A DNA stretch of 25,607 nucleotides from Basidiobolus meristosporus CBS 931.73 (GCA_002104905.1 MCFE01000928.1:1-25607); one strand, 5' to 3'. Positions 9,523-20,101 are shown, counted from the first letter of the stretch. Numbers and translations: made by a program. Notes: generated by a model from the sequence alone, not told the origin.

Positions 9523-10539
9523 TGTAGTGGGGTCACAGTGACACCAACAGGCAGATGTGCTCATTCCCATACGTTCACTTCCCTAAAAAGGATTACCCCT
9601 CCCCCACCTATATTAGTATCATCCCAAATTGCAATATTTTCTATCTATCTATGTGATTATTACTATGCAACATGACAAACTATTTGTCACTATTAACCCA
9701 TTGCACAAGCTATTCCTATTCCTTGCCAGGATGCCAAGATGCCAAGATAGGATAGTTACCATATAAGGCAAGTACCCCCAACAGTGCCTATGTCCTGTGA
9801 CCATCCTGGTTTCATAACCCTCCTATCATACTACCATATGAGGTAACTACATGACACAGAGGTTTCATATTACCACTATCTGATTGGCTGGGTGCTACTT
9901 TGTCTCATGGAGCAATCTGCCAAGAATTTGACCTATTTTTAGTACACAATGACATGATTGGCTGTCTACTACCTTCTGGAAACTTTTGGAAAGTATTTTC
10001 TAGCAAGAATTTGAGCAGCAAAAAAGTATATACAGGAGGCTATCCCTTAAAATAAATCATCCCTCTTCCAATATACCAGCTTATTGATTAGTGAGATCAC
10101 TGCTACCTATTACCACTATTTTCTGACTCAGACCTGACAATACTCCCAGGAAACTGCGCTGACAGCCAACTGACCTTGGAGGCACTACTTGTGAGGAATA
10201 CTCAGAGTAGGTATATTTTATTATATTTGATTGTTTTCCCAAGTTTGTTCTTGTACAGGCAAAGATACTTTTCAGTCTTTGTAACTGTTGGTCAAAGCTG
10301 CATTCTTATCAAGTCCCTGTTGGTGGAGTTTACAGTTGTTTTGACTTTGCAAGCTTTAGTACATTGTCATCTCAAAGGACATTGAAGCCATTATAAACTT
10401 TTGTTAAGACACCAACTAAGTTGGGGATTGTAGTTTAATAGTTTCCCTTGACAAGCTTGAGGCTTTATCCCCTTTCACATTAGATTAGACCAAAGACCCA
10501 GTATTCCTAGCAAGCTTTTGCCAGAGGTTATTGCACCCA
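9523..10539 (+). mobile_element. LTR of a probable Ty3/Gypsy element inside Tnp2 copy B
   Basis: This is homologous to the LTR at 24586-25327. Both start with TGTRGTRGGGT. They share TATAAGGCAAGTACC (TATA-like), GGTTTCA...CTGATTGG, AATAAATCATCCC, CTTATTGATTAG and ACTGC, CTCAGACCTG, and GAGGTTATTGCACCCA at the right end. I place the right end at the CA of CACCCA (10539). This copy is about 1,017 bases against about 742, mostly because of extra sequence at 10200-10500. It is a solo LTR with a scrap of leader, or a heavily deleted element. No target duplication can be checked because Tnp2 sequence is missing on the right. Confidence 0.6.
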
Positions 10540-10612
10540 GTGGACACCCCACACACAAAACACTTGAGAAGTGTTGGATGTATCTCTCCCTTGGACTTAT
10601 ACCCCACCACAC
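10540..10612 (+). mobile_element. leader fragment of the Gypsy element with possible primer site
   Basis: The leader downstream of the LTR matches 25328-25390 (GACACC-CACACAC, CTTGAG, CCCTTGG/CCCAGG followed by CCACCAC). TGGACACCCCACAC begins one base after the proposed LTR end and has the TGG start expected of a primer binding site complementary to a tRNA 3' CCA end. I cannot name the tRNA. Tnp2 sequence resumes at about 10613. Confidence 0.4.
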
Positions 10613-11590
10613 TGGAGAAATTTGAAAGAGTCAGCAAGATATCACAGAGTATCCGCCACCTTAAGTACTTCTCACAGGCTCCAATTAATATTCATATGCA
10701 TATGTAACAATACAAATGCAAAGACTGGATGAACTGGATATGTATTTATTCAAGTGGTGTTCTGAAGCCAATTCTACCAAGAGTACATTTGAAGCATTTG
10801 GAGTCATATGTGGACATTATAGGAATATTTATCCAGAAGCAGATCACCAATGCCAACCTGATGCATCTACAGCTGTTGTGTAAGGAGTTTGTATTGGGAC
10901 TTGAGTGGCTATACTACAAACATAAAGCTGAACGCATAGATCTCTGCTGCTACTGTATCCACTCTCTACTCCATCTTGCACAGTGTGTGGCAAACATTGG
11001 GCCTTGCTTCACCTTTTGGGACTGAGTACAAATGTGCACATGGAGACACCTATGCCTATGGCATTAAGAAGCTAAGTAGCCTCAATGTGTGGGTAATCAG
11101 TTAAGTAATGCAAAGTTTGGTTGGGTGCAACAAGCAACTAATTTTTATCAGGAAAACTCCGCCAAGATATGCCGGATTTCTTGTAGTCACAAGCCAACTA
11201 CTACGCCATTCAACACAGAACTCACACAAACAAAAGCCAGAGTGCACCTATAAGGGGGACTAGAATCTAACAGGCAGAAGGAATGTATTGGCTAAATATT
11301 GAGAAGTTCTTTGCAAATATTCAGGAGGTATTGATGGCAGAAGTGGCAACAACTAAGTATATGTTTGCAAGATGTATATGTCACCAGTAGTAAAAGGTAT
11401 ATGGCAGCTTTGCAAGTTTCACACTAAAAAGCTGTAAAGTGAGGTGATAGAAGTATATCAATTGTGGCAGGTGTGTGCACTGTAATGGTTAGTAAGCAGG
11501 AGGCCATAGTTGCTTTTGATTCAAACTATATGTGGGAAACCCAAGGTAGTAGTTGGTAAGCAAATAAAGAAAGGTAATTTTACAGTGGAA
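10613..11590 (+). pseudogene. Tnp2-like transposase, copy B, C-terminal half
   Basis: This continues the transposase after the LTR. KFERVSK followed by LKYFSQAPINIHMHM aligns with copy A (KYERVTK, LKYLLQAPVNIHTHM). The frame at 10729-11025 then gives FVLGLEWLYYKHKAERIDLC and CYCIHSLLHLAQCVANIGPC, the DUF4218-like signature in which a His/Leu-rich helix is followed by GP and an aromatic-rich segment. NAKFGWVQQATNFYQEN near 11110-11160 matches NVRLGWTQQATNFYQDN of copy A. Stops and frameshifts are frequent. The segment 11425-11570 has a partner at 1960-2115. The gene is cut by Copia-1 at 11596; no continuation is recognised beyond that element. Confidence 0.65.
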
Positions 11591-11595
11591 CATAT

Positions 11596-11944
11596 TGTTA
11601 TAAGAGTCTTGGATATATTGGAAGTGATTTAGAGAACAAGTAGATTATGTGGTTTTCACTTAATGATTTATTGAATGTAAAAGTAGTATTTATACTTTTA
11701 CCTGGTCTTGGCATTACAAACACGTAGAATAGGTTAAGGAAGGTCCCAAGAGCATGTGTGCAAAGTCTGGGGCAGTTTGGACAACTTTGAGAATTTTTAT
11801 GTTCTGGGTGCCTAGTATTTTGGTAAAAATATTCTAAGTAAATCCCAACAAGGAATTTGGTCAGTATTCTCTAGGATATGAGGGTAATGATCTAAGTGAC
11901 TAAGTTAGGTGAATGTTTAGGTGTAATTACAAACTTTTACAACA
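11596..11944 (-). repeat. 3' LTR of Copia-1
   Basis: 349 bases, starting TGTTATAAGAG and ending TTTTACAACA on the plus strand. It is homologous to 15929-16276 and 20871-21219. The short inverted terminal repeat TGTTGTAA/TTACAACA is complete in the Copia-2 copy. Confidence 0.92.
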
Positions 11945-11956
11945 CTCCCACTCAGC
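11945..11956 (-). other. polypurine tract of Copia-1
   Basis: On the minus strand this reads GCTGAGTGGGAG immediately before the 3' LTR, a purine-rich run in the position used to prime plus-strand DNA synthesis. The Copia-2 equivalent reads GCTGAGTGGGAC. Confidence 0.7.
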
Positions 11957-14900
11957 TGAATGTTCATACTGACTAGTCCTAATTTTGACCTAAGATATTC
12001 AAACTGGTTCCTAGCTAATGGTTTGGTGAATATGTCAGCAATCAATTCATCTGTAGGACAGTAAACTAAGCTAACAAAGTTATTCTCTATAGCTTCACAT
12101 ATGAAATGATGCTCAATTTCTATGTGCTTGGTTCTAGCATGAAAAGTAGGATTTCTACCTAATTGTATACATCCTTGATTATCTTGAAATAAAGTAATAG
12201 GCGTTTTTTAACATAGGCCTAAATCTGTAAAAAGCTTTCTTAACCACATTGCTACTTTTGTAGCTTCATAGGCTGCCATGTACTCTGCCTCTGTGGTAGA
12301 AAGTGCTACGGTTGGTTGCTTTCTTGAATTCCATGAAATTGCTCCTTTACAGTAAAGAAAGGTGTATCCTGTGGTGGATCTTCTGTCTTCTAAATTTTGT
12401 CCCCAATCAGCATCAGAGTATCCCACAAGGTCCTGTTCTGAATCCTTATAAGTGTATCTTAAGTAGATATCAGCAGTTCCTTTTAGGTATCTAAAAATCC
12501 GCTTAACTGCTGCAATATGACCAGATCCATAGTTCTGATTATGTTGGCTGACAACTCCCACTGAATATGAGATATCTGGACGTGTTCCAAGCACAATATA
12601 CATCAGACTGCCGACCATAGACTGATAAGGAGAGTCAGGGCTTTCAGATGGCACCAGGCTCTCTTGATTTGGTTGAGTTTTGACCAAGTTAAGGTTTGTC
12701 TCCATTGGGGTAGCTGCCGGTTTAAAGTCTTCCATTTTGTACTTCTTTAGTATATCTTGAATATACTTGGATTGGCTTAGGGTGATAGTTTGGGTACTTC
12801 TGTCTATGGAGAACTTAATCCCTAAGTAGTAATTAAGTTCTCCTTGATTGGACATCTTGAACTCCTTAGATAGGCTGGATTTAGTCTCTTCCAATGTTTC
12901 TAGGTTATTGGTGGCTATAATAAGATCATCCACATATAGAGCTAATAGAACTGAATTTGCTCTATCTGGCTTATAGTATATACTATAGTCAGCATTACTC
13001 CTTTTGAAACTCAAAGATTCCAAATAAGAGTCTATCTTGCAATTCCATGCTCTTGGTGATTGTTTGAGACCATATAGTGACTTTTTAAGCTTGCAGACCA
13101 AATGGGGGTTATCTTGGTCAACAAACCCACTAGGCCAGTCCATATACACATTCTGATCAAGTTCTCCATTCAACAATGCAGTTCTTACATCCATTTGATG
13201 AATAAAAAACTTATATTGGGCTGCAATGGCCAATATTAATCTGATGGAATTAAACTTGGCTACCAGTGCAAAGGTCTCAGTATAGTCAAGTCCTTTTGTT
13301 TGAGAGTATCCCTTGGCTACAAGTCTTGCTTTGTATCTTTCAATTGTACCATCAGCCTTGTATTTTGTCTTGAAGACCCATCTGTATCCAATTGATTTTT
13401 GGTTGATTGGTAATTAGACTAAGTCCCAAGTTTGATTTTCCATCAGGGCCTGATATTCCTCAGTCATTGCAGATCTCTAAAGCTTTGTCTGAGGGCTATT
13501 TAGAGCCTCTTTTACAGTCTGGGGTTCAACAATATGGACTGAATAGGCATAGGCTAAGTTTGTGCCCTCATTGATATAGTAATTTGGGTTATTTCTTGTC
13601 CAATTGGATCTCCAGGCATTTGATACTGGAATGATCACTTCTGGGATATTCCAGGGCACTTATTCTGGCTGAACCACAGTTGTAGAGTCCTCTGGAGTGA
13701 AAAGATTCTCATTGTTTTGCTCTGATTCAATCCTGACAATTAGTGGATTTGAGATCAGGATTTTGTCATCATCTGATGTCATTTTTTATGAAAATTTTGC
13801 ATTTTCATCAATAACACATCCCTGGACTTGATCAGCTTCTTTGCTTTGGAATTGTAGAGTCTGTAGGCCTTACTCTCATTGCAGTAGCCCAAAAATATGC
13901 ATTTTACATTTTTTGGCTCAAATTTTGACTGATTTCTGGCCAGTTTTTTGGCATATGCTATACGCCCAAATATTCTTAGATGTTCTGCACTTGGTCTGTA
14001 TCCATGCCATGCTTTAAATGTAGTAGAATCACAAAGTATTCTGTTTTAGCTCCTATTTTTAAGGCACACAGCTGTGGCAACTAATTCTGTCCAAAAATCA
14101 CAGGATAATTTTTGATCATGGATCATAGATCTTGCCATATCAATTATTGCTCTGTTAGCATGTTCTGCTACTCCATTTTGCTGTGGGGAGTAAGGTACAG
14201 TAATCTCTTGCTTTATCCCATGAATTTGCAGAAGTGGATGAAGAGTTTTGAGGTATATTCTCCACCATTGTTAGAGCGTATTTTCTTGATTTTTTGACCA
14301 GTTTCTCTCTCCACCATTGCTTTGAACTCCCTGAACTTAGACAGAGCTGCTTCCTTTCTCTCCATGATGCAGAACCATGTGTATCTTGTATAATCATCAA
14401 TAAAAGTGATTAAATACTTCATCCCGCCTAAGGATAAATTTTGCATAGGTCCACACAGATCTGAGTGAATTAGATCTAATTTTTTCTTGGTTTTGACTAA
14501 CCCAGAGCTCTTGAGCGGTTGTCTGGCTTGTTTCTCATATATGCAGGCCTCACAGTGCTCCACATTAGCTGGGGGATCAATTTTTACTCCAGAAATTAGC
14601 TGATCTTTGATCATTTTGCGCAAATAATCAAAATTGATTTGCCCAAATCTCCTGTGCCAAAGCATTGGTGTTTCTTCATTTAAGTTACTTATATTGGCTT
14701 CCAAATATGATGGAATATAAATCAACTTGTATAGATTCTGATCTCTGATGCCCAAAGCAATATAGACACCATTTTGATCAGTGATCCTGCATCCAGAATT
14801 GTCAAAACTGAAACTGAGTCCTTCTGCTGTGGCCTTGCTTACAGAGAGTAGGTTCTTGGCTATTTTGGGTACATAGAATACTTCTTTAAAGGTCAGTGTA

Positions 14901-15897
14901 TGGCTTCCTTCACTGCTTCTAAGGTTTACTTGGATAGTTCCTTCTCCTACTGCATCAAATGTTCTATTGTCACCCATGAAAACCTTCTTAATTAGAATTT
15001 CTTGATATTGGGTAAAAAGTTCTTTTTGGTGTGGAAAGTGTTGAGAAGCTCCAGAGTCAATATGCCACGTCTGAGAATCCTTTTTGTGGTCATATTCAGT
15101 GCAGATATGAGTAGTCTATCTTCAGTTGTTGCAGCATTTCCATATTCAGGCTTCTTTTGCTGATAATCTCTCTTTTTGAAACACTGGTCTGATGTGTGTC
15201 CTTTCCTTTTGCAGTAGTTGCAGAATAGGTTGCTATTGCCTTTGTAGGGTCTTGGGTACCTCCTTTGTTGTTTATCATTGCTTATTAAAGCATTTTCTTC
15301 TTCCTTCTTATTGGCGCTGGATTTTCTTAATTCTTCATCCAGGAGCCTTCCATATACGTAATTTCAGGTCAGGTCTTCAGTTCTGGACTCTAGGGCTGAT
15401 ACAAGGCCCTGAAACTTGTCTGTCAGGCTATTCAGGATGGCAACTATCACATCCTCATCAGTAGTTGGTACACCCCCAGATTCCATCTCATCTATCAGCA
15501 GGGTAATTCTGTTAATTAGATTTTTCATTTCTTCTCCTGGCAGCATCTTTATAGTAAAGAATTTTTGTCTCAGATACATTTTCTTAGCAGCTGAACATGA
15601 CTGGTAGGTGTCTTCCAATGCCTTCCAGGCATTCTTTGCTGTTTTTGCTCTTGAGCATTGAATTAGCAATTTGTCCTTGACATTAAGGCAAGTGCAGTTA
15701 AAGGCACTTTGTTCTTTCTTCTGGTACTTCAAGGCTTCCTCTCCCACGTTTTTAGGAGGACATTCTTCTCCCATGACAATATCCCAAAGGTCTCTTTCTT
15801 GTAGCAGCATCTTTATTTTCACCTTCCACACTTGGTAGTTAGATCCATCCAACTTTTCAGCAGAGAGAAGAATTCCAGTAATAGCAGTAGTGGACAT
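11957..15897 (-). pseudogene. Copia-1 gag-pol, broken
   Basis: One ancestral frame, starting at ATG 15897 (MSTTAITG), 31 bases after the 5' LTR. Order: UBN2-type gag (LDGSNYQVWK, to about 15364); zinc knuckle CNYCKRKGHTSDQC near 15223-15184; protease with DSGASQHF near 15050; gag-pre-integrase (MLWHRRFGQ) near 14660; integrase near 14480-14150; RT with LYVDDLII near 12930; RNase H with YSDADWG and STTEAEYMA near 12410-12280. Damage: in-frame TGA at 15364, frameshift near 15083, frameshift near 14225 (one base short of Copia-2), and TAG or TAA codons near 13480, 13414 and 12208. The integrase reads SNNGGEY where Copia-2 has YDNGGEY, so a catalytic Asp is Asn. Several stops are C-to-T or G-to-A changes relative to Copia-2. 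Confidence 0.9.
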
Positions 15898-15910
15898 TGC
15901 AGAGAGTGAC

Positions 15911-15928
15911 AGCTTGTGGGTCGTAACC
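15911..15928 (-). other. probable half-tRNA primer binding site of Copia-1
   Basis: Directly after the 5' LTR the minus strand reads GGTTACGACCCACAAGCT. Initiator tRNA-Met has GGGCUCAUAACC across its anticodon loop, whose complement is GGTTATGAGCCC; 9 of the first 12 bases agree. Copia-3 has GGTTGTGTGCCC at the same place, with 10 of 12 agreeing. Drosophila copia primes from this internal site of tRNA-iMet, and the same is likely here. The assignment is inference. Confidence 0.5.
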
Positions 15929-16276
15929 TGTTGTAAGAGTCTTGGAGATATTGGAAGTGATTTGGAGAACAAGTAGATTATGTGGTTTCACTTAATGATT
16001 TATTGAATGTAAAAGTAGTATTTATACTTTTACCTTGTCTTGGCATTGCAAAAATGTAGAATAGGCTAAGGACAGTCTCAAGAGCATGTGTGCAAAGTTT
16101 GGGGCAGTTTGGACAACTTTGAGAGTTTTCATGTTCTGGGTGCCTGATATTTTGGTGAAGATATTCTAAGTAAATCCTGACAAGGAATTTGGTCAGTATT
16201 CTCTGGGATTTGAGCGTAATGATCTAAGTGACTAACTTAGGTGAATATTCAGGTGGAGTTACAAACTTTTACAGCA
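15929..16276 (-). repeat. 5' LTR of Copia-1
   Basis: 348 bases, starting TGTTGTAAGAG and ending TTTTACAGCA on the plus strand. It carries the element's presumed promoter. It lacks one T of the TGGTTTTCAC run present in the other copies. Confidence 0.92.
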
Positions 16277-16740
16277 TATATGAATTGCACAAGGGGAGGT
16301 AGAAAAAGGAAATACCATTTGGTAAATTGGCATGGTAGCATTATACAGAACCAGTGGTAGGCCATCATACTGCAAATATAATGCTATCAGAGTCTTGCTG
16401 TGAGGCCATCAAAATACCGTCAAGTTTCTTTCCATATAAGGCAATTGGATGTCCTGGCCAACTGGATCCACTTAAAATAGTTATAGAGCGCTGAAAGGCT
16501 GCAACAGTACCATGCAAATATTGTAACAGCACCAATAAAATATTGTCAAGTTTTATCCCATTATTTGGTTGTAAAATTAGCAAAACACCATCATGATCTT
16601 GGCATAAAATTGTTAGAAGGGGCACTAACTCCAAGCTGCTGTTATTATGGCAGTCTCTAAATTGGATCTTGACGGCTGATCTGGATTGGATCCACCTGCA
16701 GGACCAAAATATTTTTCATAGGGGAGACATTGCGCCAATA
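16277..16740. other. unexplained 460-base spacer
   Basis: Between the Copia-1 5' LTR and the ORF2 fragment. A minus-strand frame of 89 codons (16634-16365) has no motif I recognise. Related short strings recur: AAAATACCGTCAAGTTT (about 16411), AAAATATTGTCAAGTTT (about 16537) and AAAACACCATCATGATC (about 16580). It may be the sequence that followed Tnp2 copy B or upstream ORF2 sequence, but I found no alignment to either. Confidence 0.4.
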
Positions 16741-17395
16741 TGAATAAAAAGAAAAAATCTGCAGCTCTTGCCAGCTAATGCCATAAGCCCAGAACAGGCT
16801 AAATCTCACAATGTCAAAGAAGAACTACCAATAAGTCAATAGCTGTTTTCATAAGAGTTTGAAGTGCAACCAGCTGAGCTACACTCCTATGAGGTAGATG
16901 AGTTTGCAGAGAAAAGCAATTGGTCTACCACTACCCCCACATCCTCAATCAAAGAAAGAGTGGAGATCCCACCAACAGACAAAGCAACAGTGTCAATAAC
17001 TCAAAAGACCTTCACAATGCCTAGAGTGGAATTTTGGGACACTAACAGGCACACCAAGAGATTGCAGCACATCTTCATGAGCCGTGCTCAAGAAAATGCA
17101 CTTGAATATTGCAAAGACTGGCAGATGAGGTGCTAGCCCTTGCAGTGCTGGCTGAAGACCAGGAAATATGGGAACCAGTGAATGAACAGTGGCACAAAGC
17201 TACAAGATTCTTGCCAAAGTCATGGAAAATGGGCATTATATCAGAAATACTTATTGAATGGTGTATTTATATGGTATTCCTTATTGGGTGTGCGGTTGGG
17301 CTTAATGTTAGTGTTGGGTATAGAGACCTGTGTAGGCCAATACAATTGGCAATTGAGGTACAACTGAAGTTTCAACAGATATAAATCAATTTGTA
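16741..17395 (+). pseudogene. ORF2 family, C-terminal half (second copy)
   Basis: Two overlapping plus frames, 16864-17136 and 17109-17384, give the C-terminal block of ORF2 with one frameshift between them near 17115. Matching segments are VDEFAEKSNW, VEIPPTDKATVSITQKT, VEFWDTNRHTKRLQHIF, EIWEPVNEQWHKA and GLNVSVGYRDL; the other copy has VEIPLTDKATMSRAQKT, VEFWNINWHTKRLEHFF, DVWEPVNEQWHKA and GLNVSVGYRDL. DNA similarity extends upstream to about 16741. The N-terminal half is missing. The function is unknown, and the domain has no motif I can tie to a known family. The good retention of the block while flanks are scrambled suggests it was under constraint before decay. Confidence 0.6.
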
Positions 17396-17720
17396 TGCCT
17401 GAAGAGTTAGAGAATTGGTTGAGTTAGGAAGTAAGGAGTGTGAAGAAGTGGTGATAGCTAATCAATGTACACAAACATAGGAGGTGATTGAGTGTCCAGG
17501 ATCAGAAAGTGAGAGAATTAGCAGTGGACCAATCAAATGCTACCATGTGCTTTTGTAATGAAAAATTTTGACTACATTTTTTTTGAAATATGGAGGGCAA
17601 TTATTTTTCAATGGTCTTTGCAAGGTGTCCAGACTAGATCAATACCTCTTAGTCATATGGCCTTAACTCTGTGACAGCCTTTTGGCAGGATCATCACAAT
17701 TGTTTTTCATCAAGTAAAAG
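17396..17720 (+). other. ORF2 downstream region, conserved with 5720-6032
   Basis: Non-coding. It is the inverted counterpart of the ORF2-Tnp2 intergenic region at 5720-6032 (GAGTGTCCAGGATCAGAAAGTGAG, CAATGGTCTTTG, CCTTTTGGCAGGATCATC). The match ends near 17715, where the Copia-3 LTR begins, so a Tnp2 gene that would be expected next is absent. Confidence 0.55.
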
Positions 17721-17728
17721 TGCTAATT

Positions 17729-17882
17729 TGATCTTGACTATAGGGGGATAGTCATAAGATCATAAATCTGAAAAATGGTGACATAGTTGGGGCTGTAAAT
17801 TAGTTCCACAGTGACTAAGACTAGTTTACAGCTGTTAGATACTTAGTTATAGAATGATACCAAATAGTCCAATATTTCAACA
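17729..17882 (-). repeat. left (3') LTR of Copia-3
   Basis: The right end is clear: AATATTTCAACA, followed at 17883 by CTCCCCCTCAACT, which on the minus strand is the polypurine tract AGTTGAGGGGGAG. The left end is placed at the TG of TGATCTTG, just after the conserved ORF2 flank stops. TG at 17721 is an alternative. At about 154 bases it is short, and it does not resemble the Copia-1/2 LTR. Confidence 0.6.
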
Positions 17883-19040
17883 CTCCCCCTCAACTAAATA
17901 ATATCATAATCCCAATCTCATAGTAATATTTTCAAACTTTGGCCTGCCTGGTGGTTTTGCTGGTATATCTGCCACCATTTGGTAGTTGTGCAGTTAACAA
18001 ACTTTACTTAGTCATTCTCTACAGCTTCCCTCCCAAAGTGGTGTTGTATATCTATGTGCTTAGCTCTTGCATGATTAATAGAATTTCTAGCTAATGAAAT
18101 ACAACTTTGGTTATCTTTCTGAATACAAGTTTTTTTATCTGAAAGCCCTAAGTCTTCAACTATTTCTGTAGCCATATAGCCTCCTTGGTTGCATTATTGG
18201 CAGTTATGTGCTCTGCCTCAGTTGTGGAGAGTGCTACAGTTGGTGGTTTCTTACAATTTGAAGTAACAGCTGCACCAGCATATATAATTACATAACCTGC
18301 AGGAGAGAAATATATCAATCAGATCCCTACCCAATTTGAGTCACTATAGCCATTAACTTTTCACTTATGAGCTACTCTGTACTCTTCCAGAACCATATGT
18401 TTGGCACATTGCAGATATCTGAGAATTAACTTAACTGCTGTAATTTGATCAGATCCTTATTTCTGCAAGAATTGACTGTTTACTACCATTGCTACTGCAG
18501 TATATGGACATGTAGATATCATAAGATAACTCAGGCTACCAACTATTAACTGATAGGGAGAGTATTGGTCTATATTTGAGCAGTTTAGATTCAAAACATA
18601 CTTAGATCTGCTTAAAATTTAGTTATCATCCATGAGTGTTGCTGCAGGCTGGCAATTTCCATTTGAAGCATCTAAGATTGTCCCTGATGTACTTGGTCTG
18701 ATTTAGCAAAATATTTGGCATAAATATGTCAAATATGACTTCACTTCTAAGAAAATAGCTCAATTTTCCATGATCTTTCATCTCCAACTTGCTCACAAGG
18801 TCAGATTTTGTCTGGTTAATTACCTCATGTTCCCTTGTAGCTATTATTAGGTTTTCCATATAAAATGCCAGTATAATCACTTCCCTTTTAAGCTGATTCA
18901 TTTATATATTTGATCTGTAGTGCTACAAATGAATCCAGTCTCCTGTAGATATGTGACAATCTTGTTATACAATGTTTTAGGTGCCTGCTTAAGCCTATAC
19001 CACAATTTTCCAAGTCCACACACCTTATTAGGGCCTTTTG
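17883..19040 (-). pseudogene. Copia-3 left half: RNase H and RT remnants
   Basis: Minus-strand pieces, read from the C-terminus: ADIPAKPP (about 17950; Copia consensus ADI-TKPL); [20 protein letters not shown] and [16 protein letters not shown] (about 18125-18020), the RNase H C-terminal block; ALSTTEAEH (about 18215); RT frame 18901-18626 with LIIAT and LEMKDHGKLSYFL; and LWYRLKQAP (about 19000), the RT 'YGLKQ-PR' motif. The catalytic YVDD box reads YMEN, so two essential Asp residues are lost. Stops and frameshifts are numerous. Confidence 0.75.
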
Positions 19041-19049
19041 GTTAGGTAA

Positions 19050-20088
19050 AACCTTCTGATTATTTCAGGTACATAGAGTACTTCTTAGAAGGTCAGTGTG
19101 TGGCTTTCTTCACTATTTCTGCTATTAACTTGGATAGTTCCTTCTCCAACTGCATCAGGTATTCTACTGTTGCCCATGAAAACCTTCTTAGGTGAAATTT
19201 TTTGATGTTGGGTAAAGAGTTTTTTTGGTGTGTAAAGTGTTAAAATCTCCTGAGTCAATATACAACAACAGAGAATCCTTGTTTGTGGTCATGTTTAGTG
19301 CATATATCAATAGTATATCTTCAGTTGTTGCAGTATTTCCATATTCAGGCTTTTTCTGCTGGTCAACTCACTTTGTGAAGTACCAGTCTGATATGTGTCC
19401 TTTCCTTTTGCTATAACTGCAAGACAGGTTACAGTTACCTTTGAGGGTCTAAGTACCTCCTTTGTTCTCTATTGCTGCTTATTAAAGAAGTTTCTTCTTC
19501 CTTTTGATTGGTGCTTGATATACTTGATTCTTAACCCAGGAGCCTACCAACCACATGACCAAATCTTCATTTCTGGACTCCAGGGCTGAAACAAGGCCCT
19601 GAGACTTGTCTTTCAGGCTATTCAGGAGAATTACTATCACATATTCACCAGTAGTTAGTACACCCACTGTTTCCATTGCATCAACTAACAGGGTAATTCT
19701 GTTAGTATGATCTTTCATTTTTTGCTCCTGGCAGCATGCTGATAGTAAAGAGTATTCCATAAAATATACATCTTCTGAGCAGCTGAGCATGACCTACAAG
19801 TGACTTCTAAAGCCTTCCAAGTACTCTTTGTCATTTTTGCTCTTGATCATCAAGTTATCAGTTTGTCTTTGACATTAAGGCAAATGTAGTTAGAGGCACT
19901 TAGTTATTTCTTCTGGTACTTTAGGGCTTCTTCCCTGTACCTTTAGGAGGATATTCTTCTTCTGTGACAATGTCCTAAAGGCCTCTTTCATGTAGGAGAC
20001 TCTTCATCTTCACCTCCCACACTTGATAGTTAGATCCTTCCAACTTTTCAGCAGAAGGGGGGATTCCAGTGATAGCAATGTTGGACAT
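19050..20088 (-). pseudogene. Copia-3 right half: gag and protease remnants
   Basis: Minus strand, starting at ATG 20088 with MSNIAITG, aligned with the gag start of Copia-1. It has LEGSNYQVWEVKM (UBN2 gag), NRITLLVDAMETVGV, LVSALESRNEDLV near 19790-19482, a damaged zinc-knuckle region near 19440-19380, and a protease YIDSG near 19260. The gag-pre-integrase stretch is SHTLTF...VLYVPEI, ending at the join near 19050. Many frame breaks are present, and the sequence is visibly more diverged than Copia-1 is from Copia-2. Confidence 0.75.
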
Positions 20089-20101
20089 TCCAGAGTGGAG
20101 C

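Larger units (their letters stand above)
11596..16276 (-). mobile_element. Copia-1: complete but inactive Ty1/Copia element
   Basis: This is a 4.7 kb LTR retrotransposon on the minus strand. It has both LTRs, TG...CA ends, a polypurine tract next to the 3' LTR, a primer site next to the 5' LTR and the Copia gene order (gag, protease, integrase, RT, RNase H). The flanking five bases are CATAT (11591-11595) and TATAT (16277-16281), a target duplication with one mismatch. The two LTRs differ at roughly 30 of 349 positions by eye, mostly transitions, so the insertion is not recent. It lies within the tail of Tnp2 copy B. Confidence 0.92.

Noticed and set aside
8949-9527. 192-codon frame as an independent gene
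   Set aside because: It is the middle of Tnp2 copy B. Its last codons run into the Gypsy LTR, so the apparent stop is not native.
10729-11025. 98-codon frame as an independent small gene
   Set aside because: It aligns with the DUF4218-like part of Tnp2 copy A and is only a surviving stretch of the broken transposase.
15096-15278. 60-codon minus frame between gag and protease (also 24364-24546)
   Set aside because: Out-of-frame reading of the zinc knuckle region. The true frame gives CX2CX4HX4C and joins directly to the protease.
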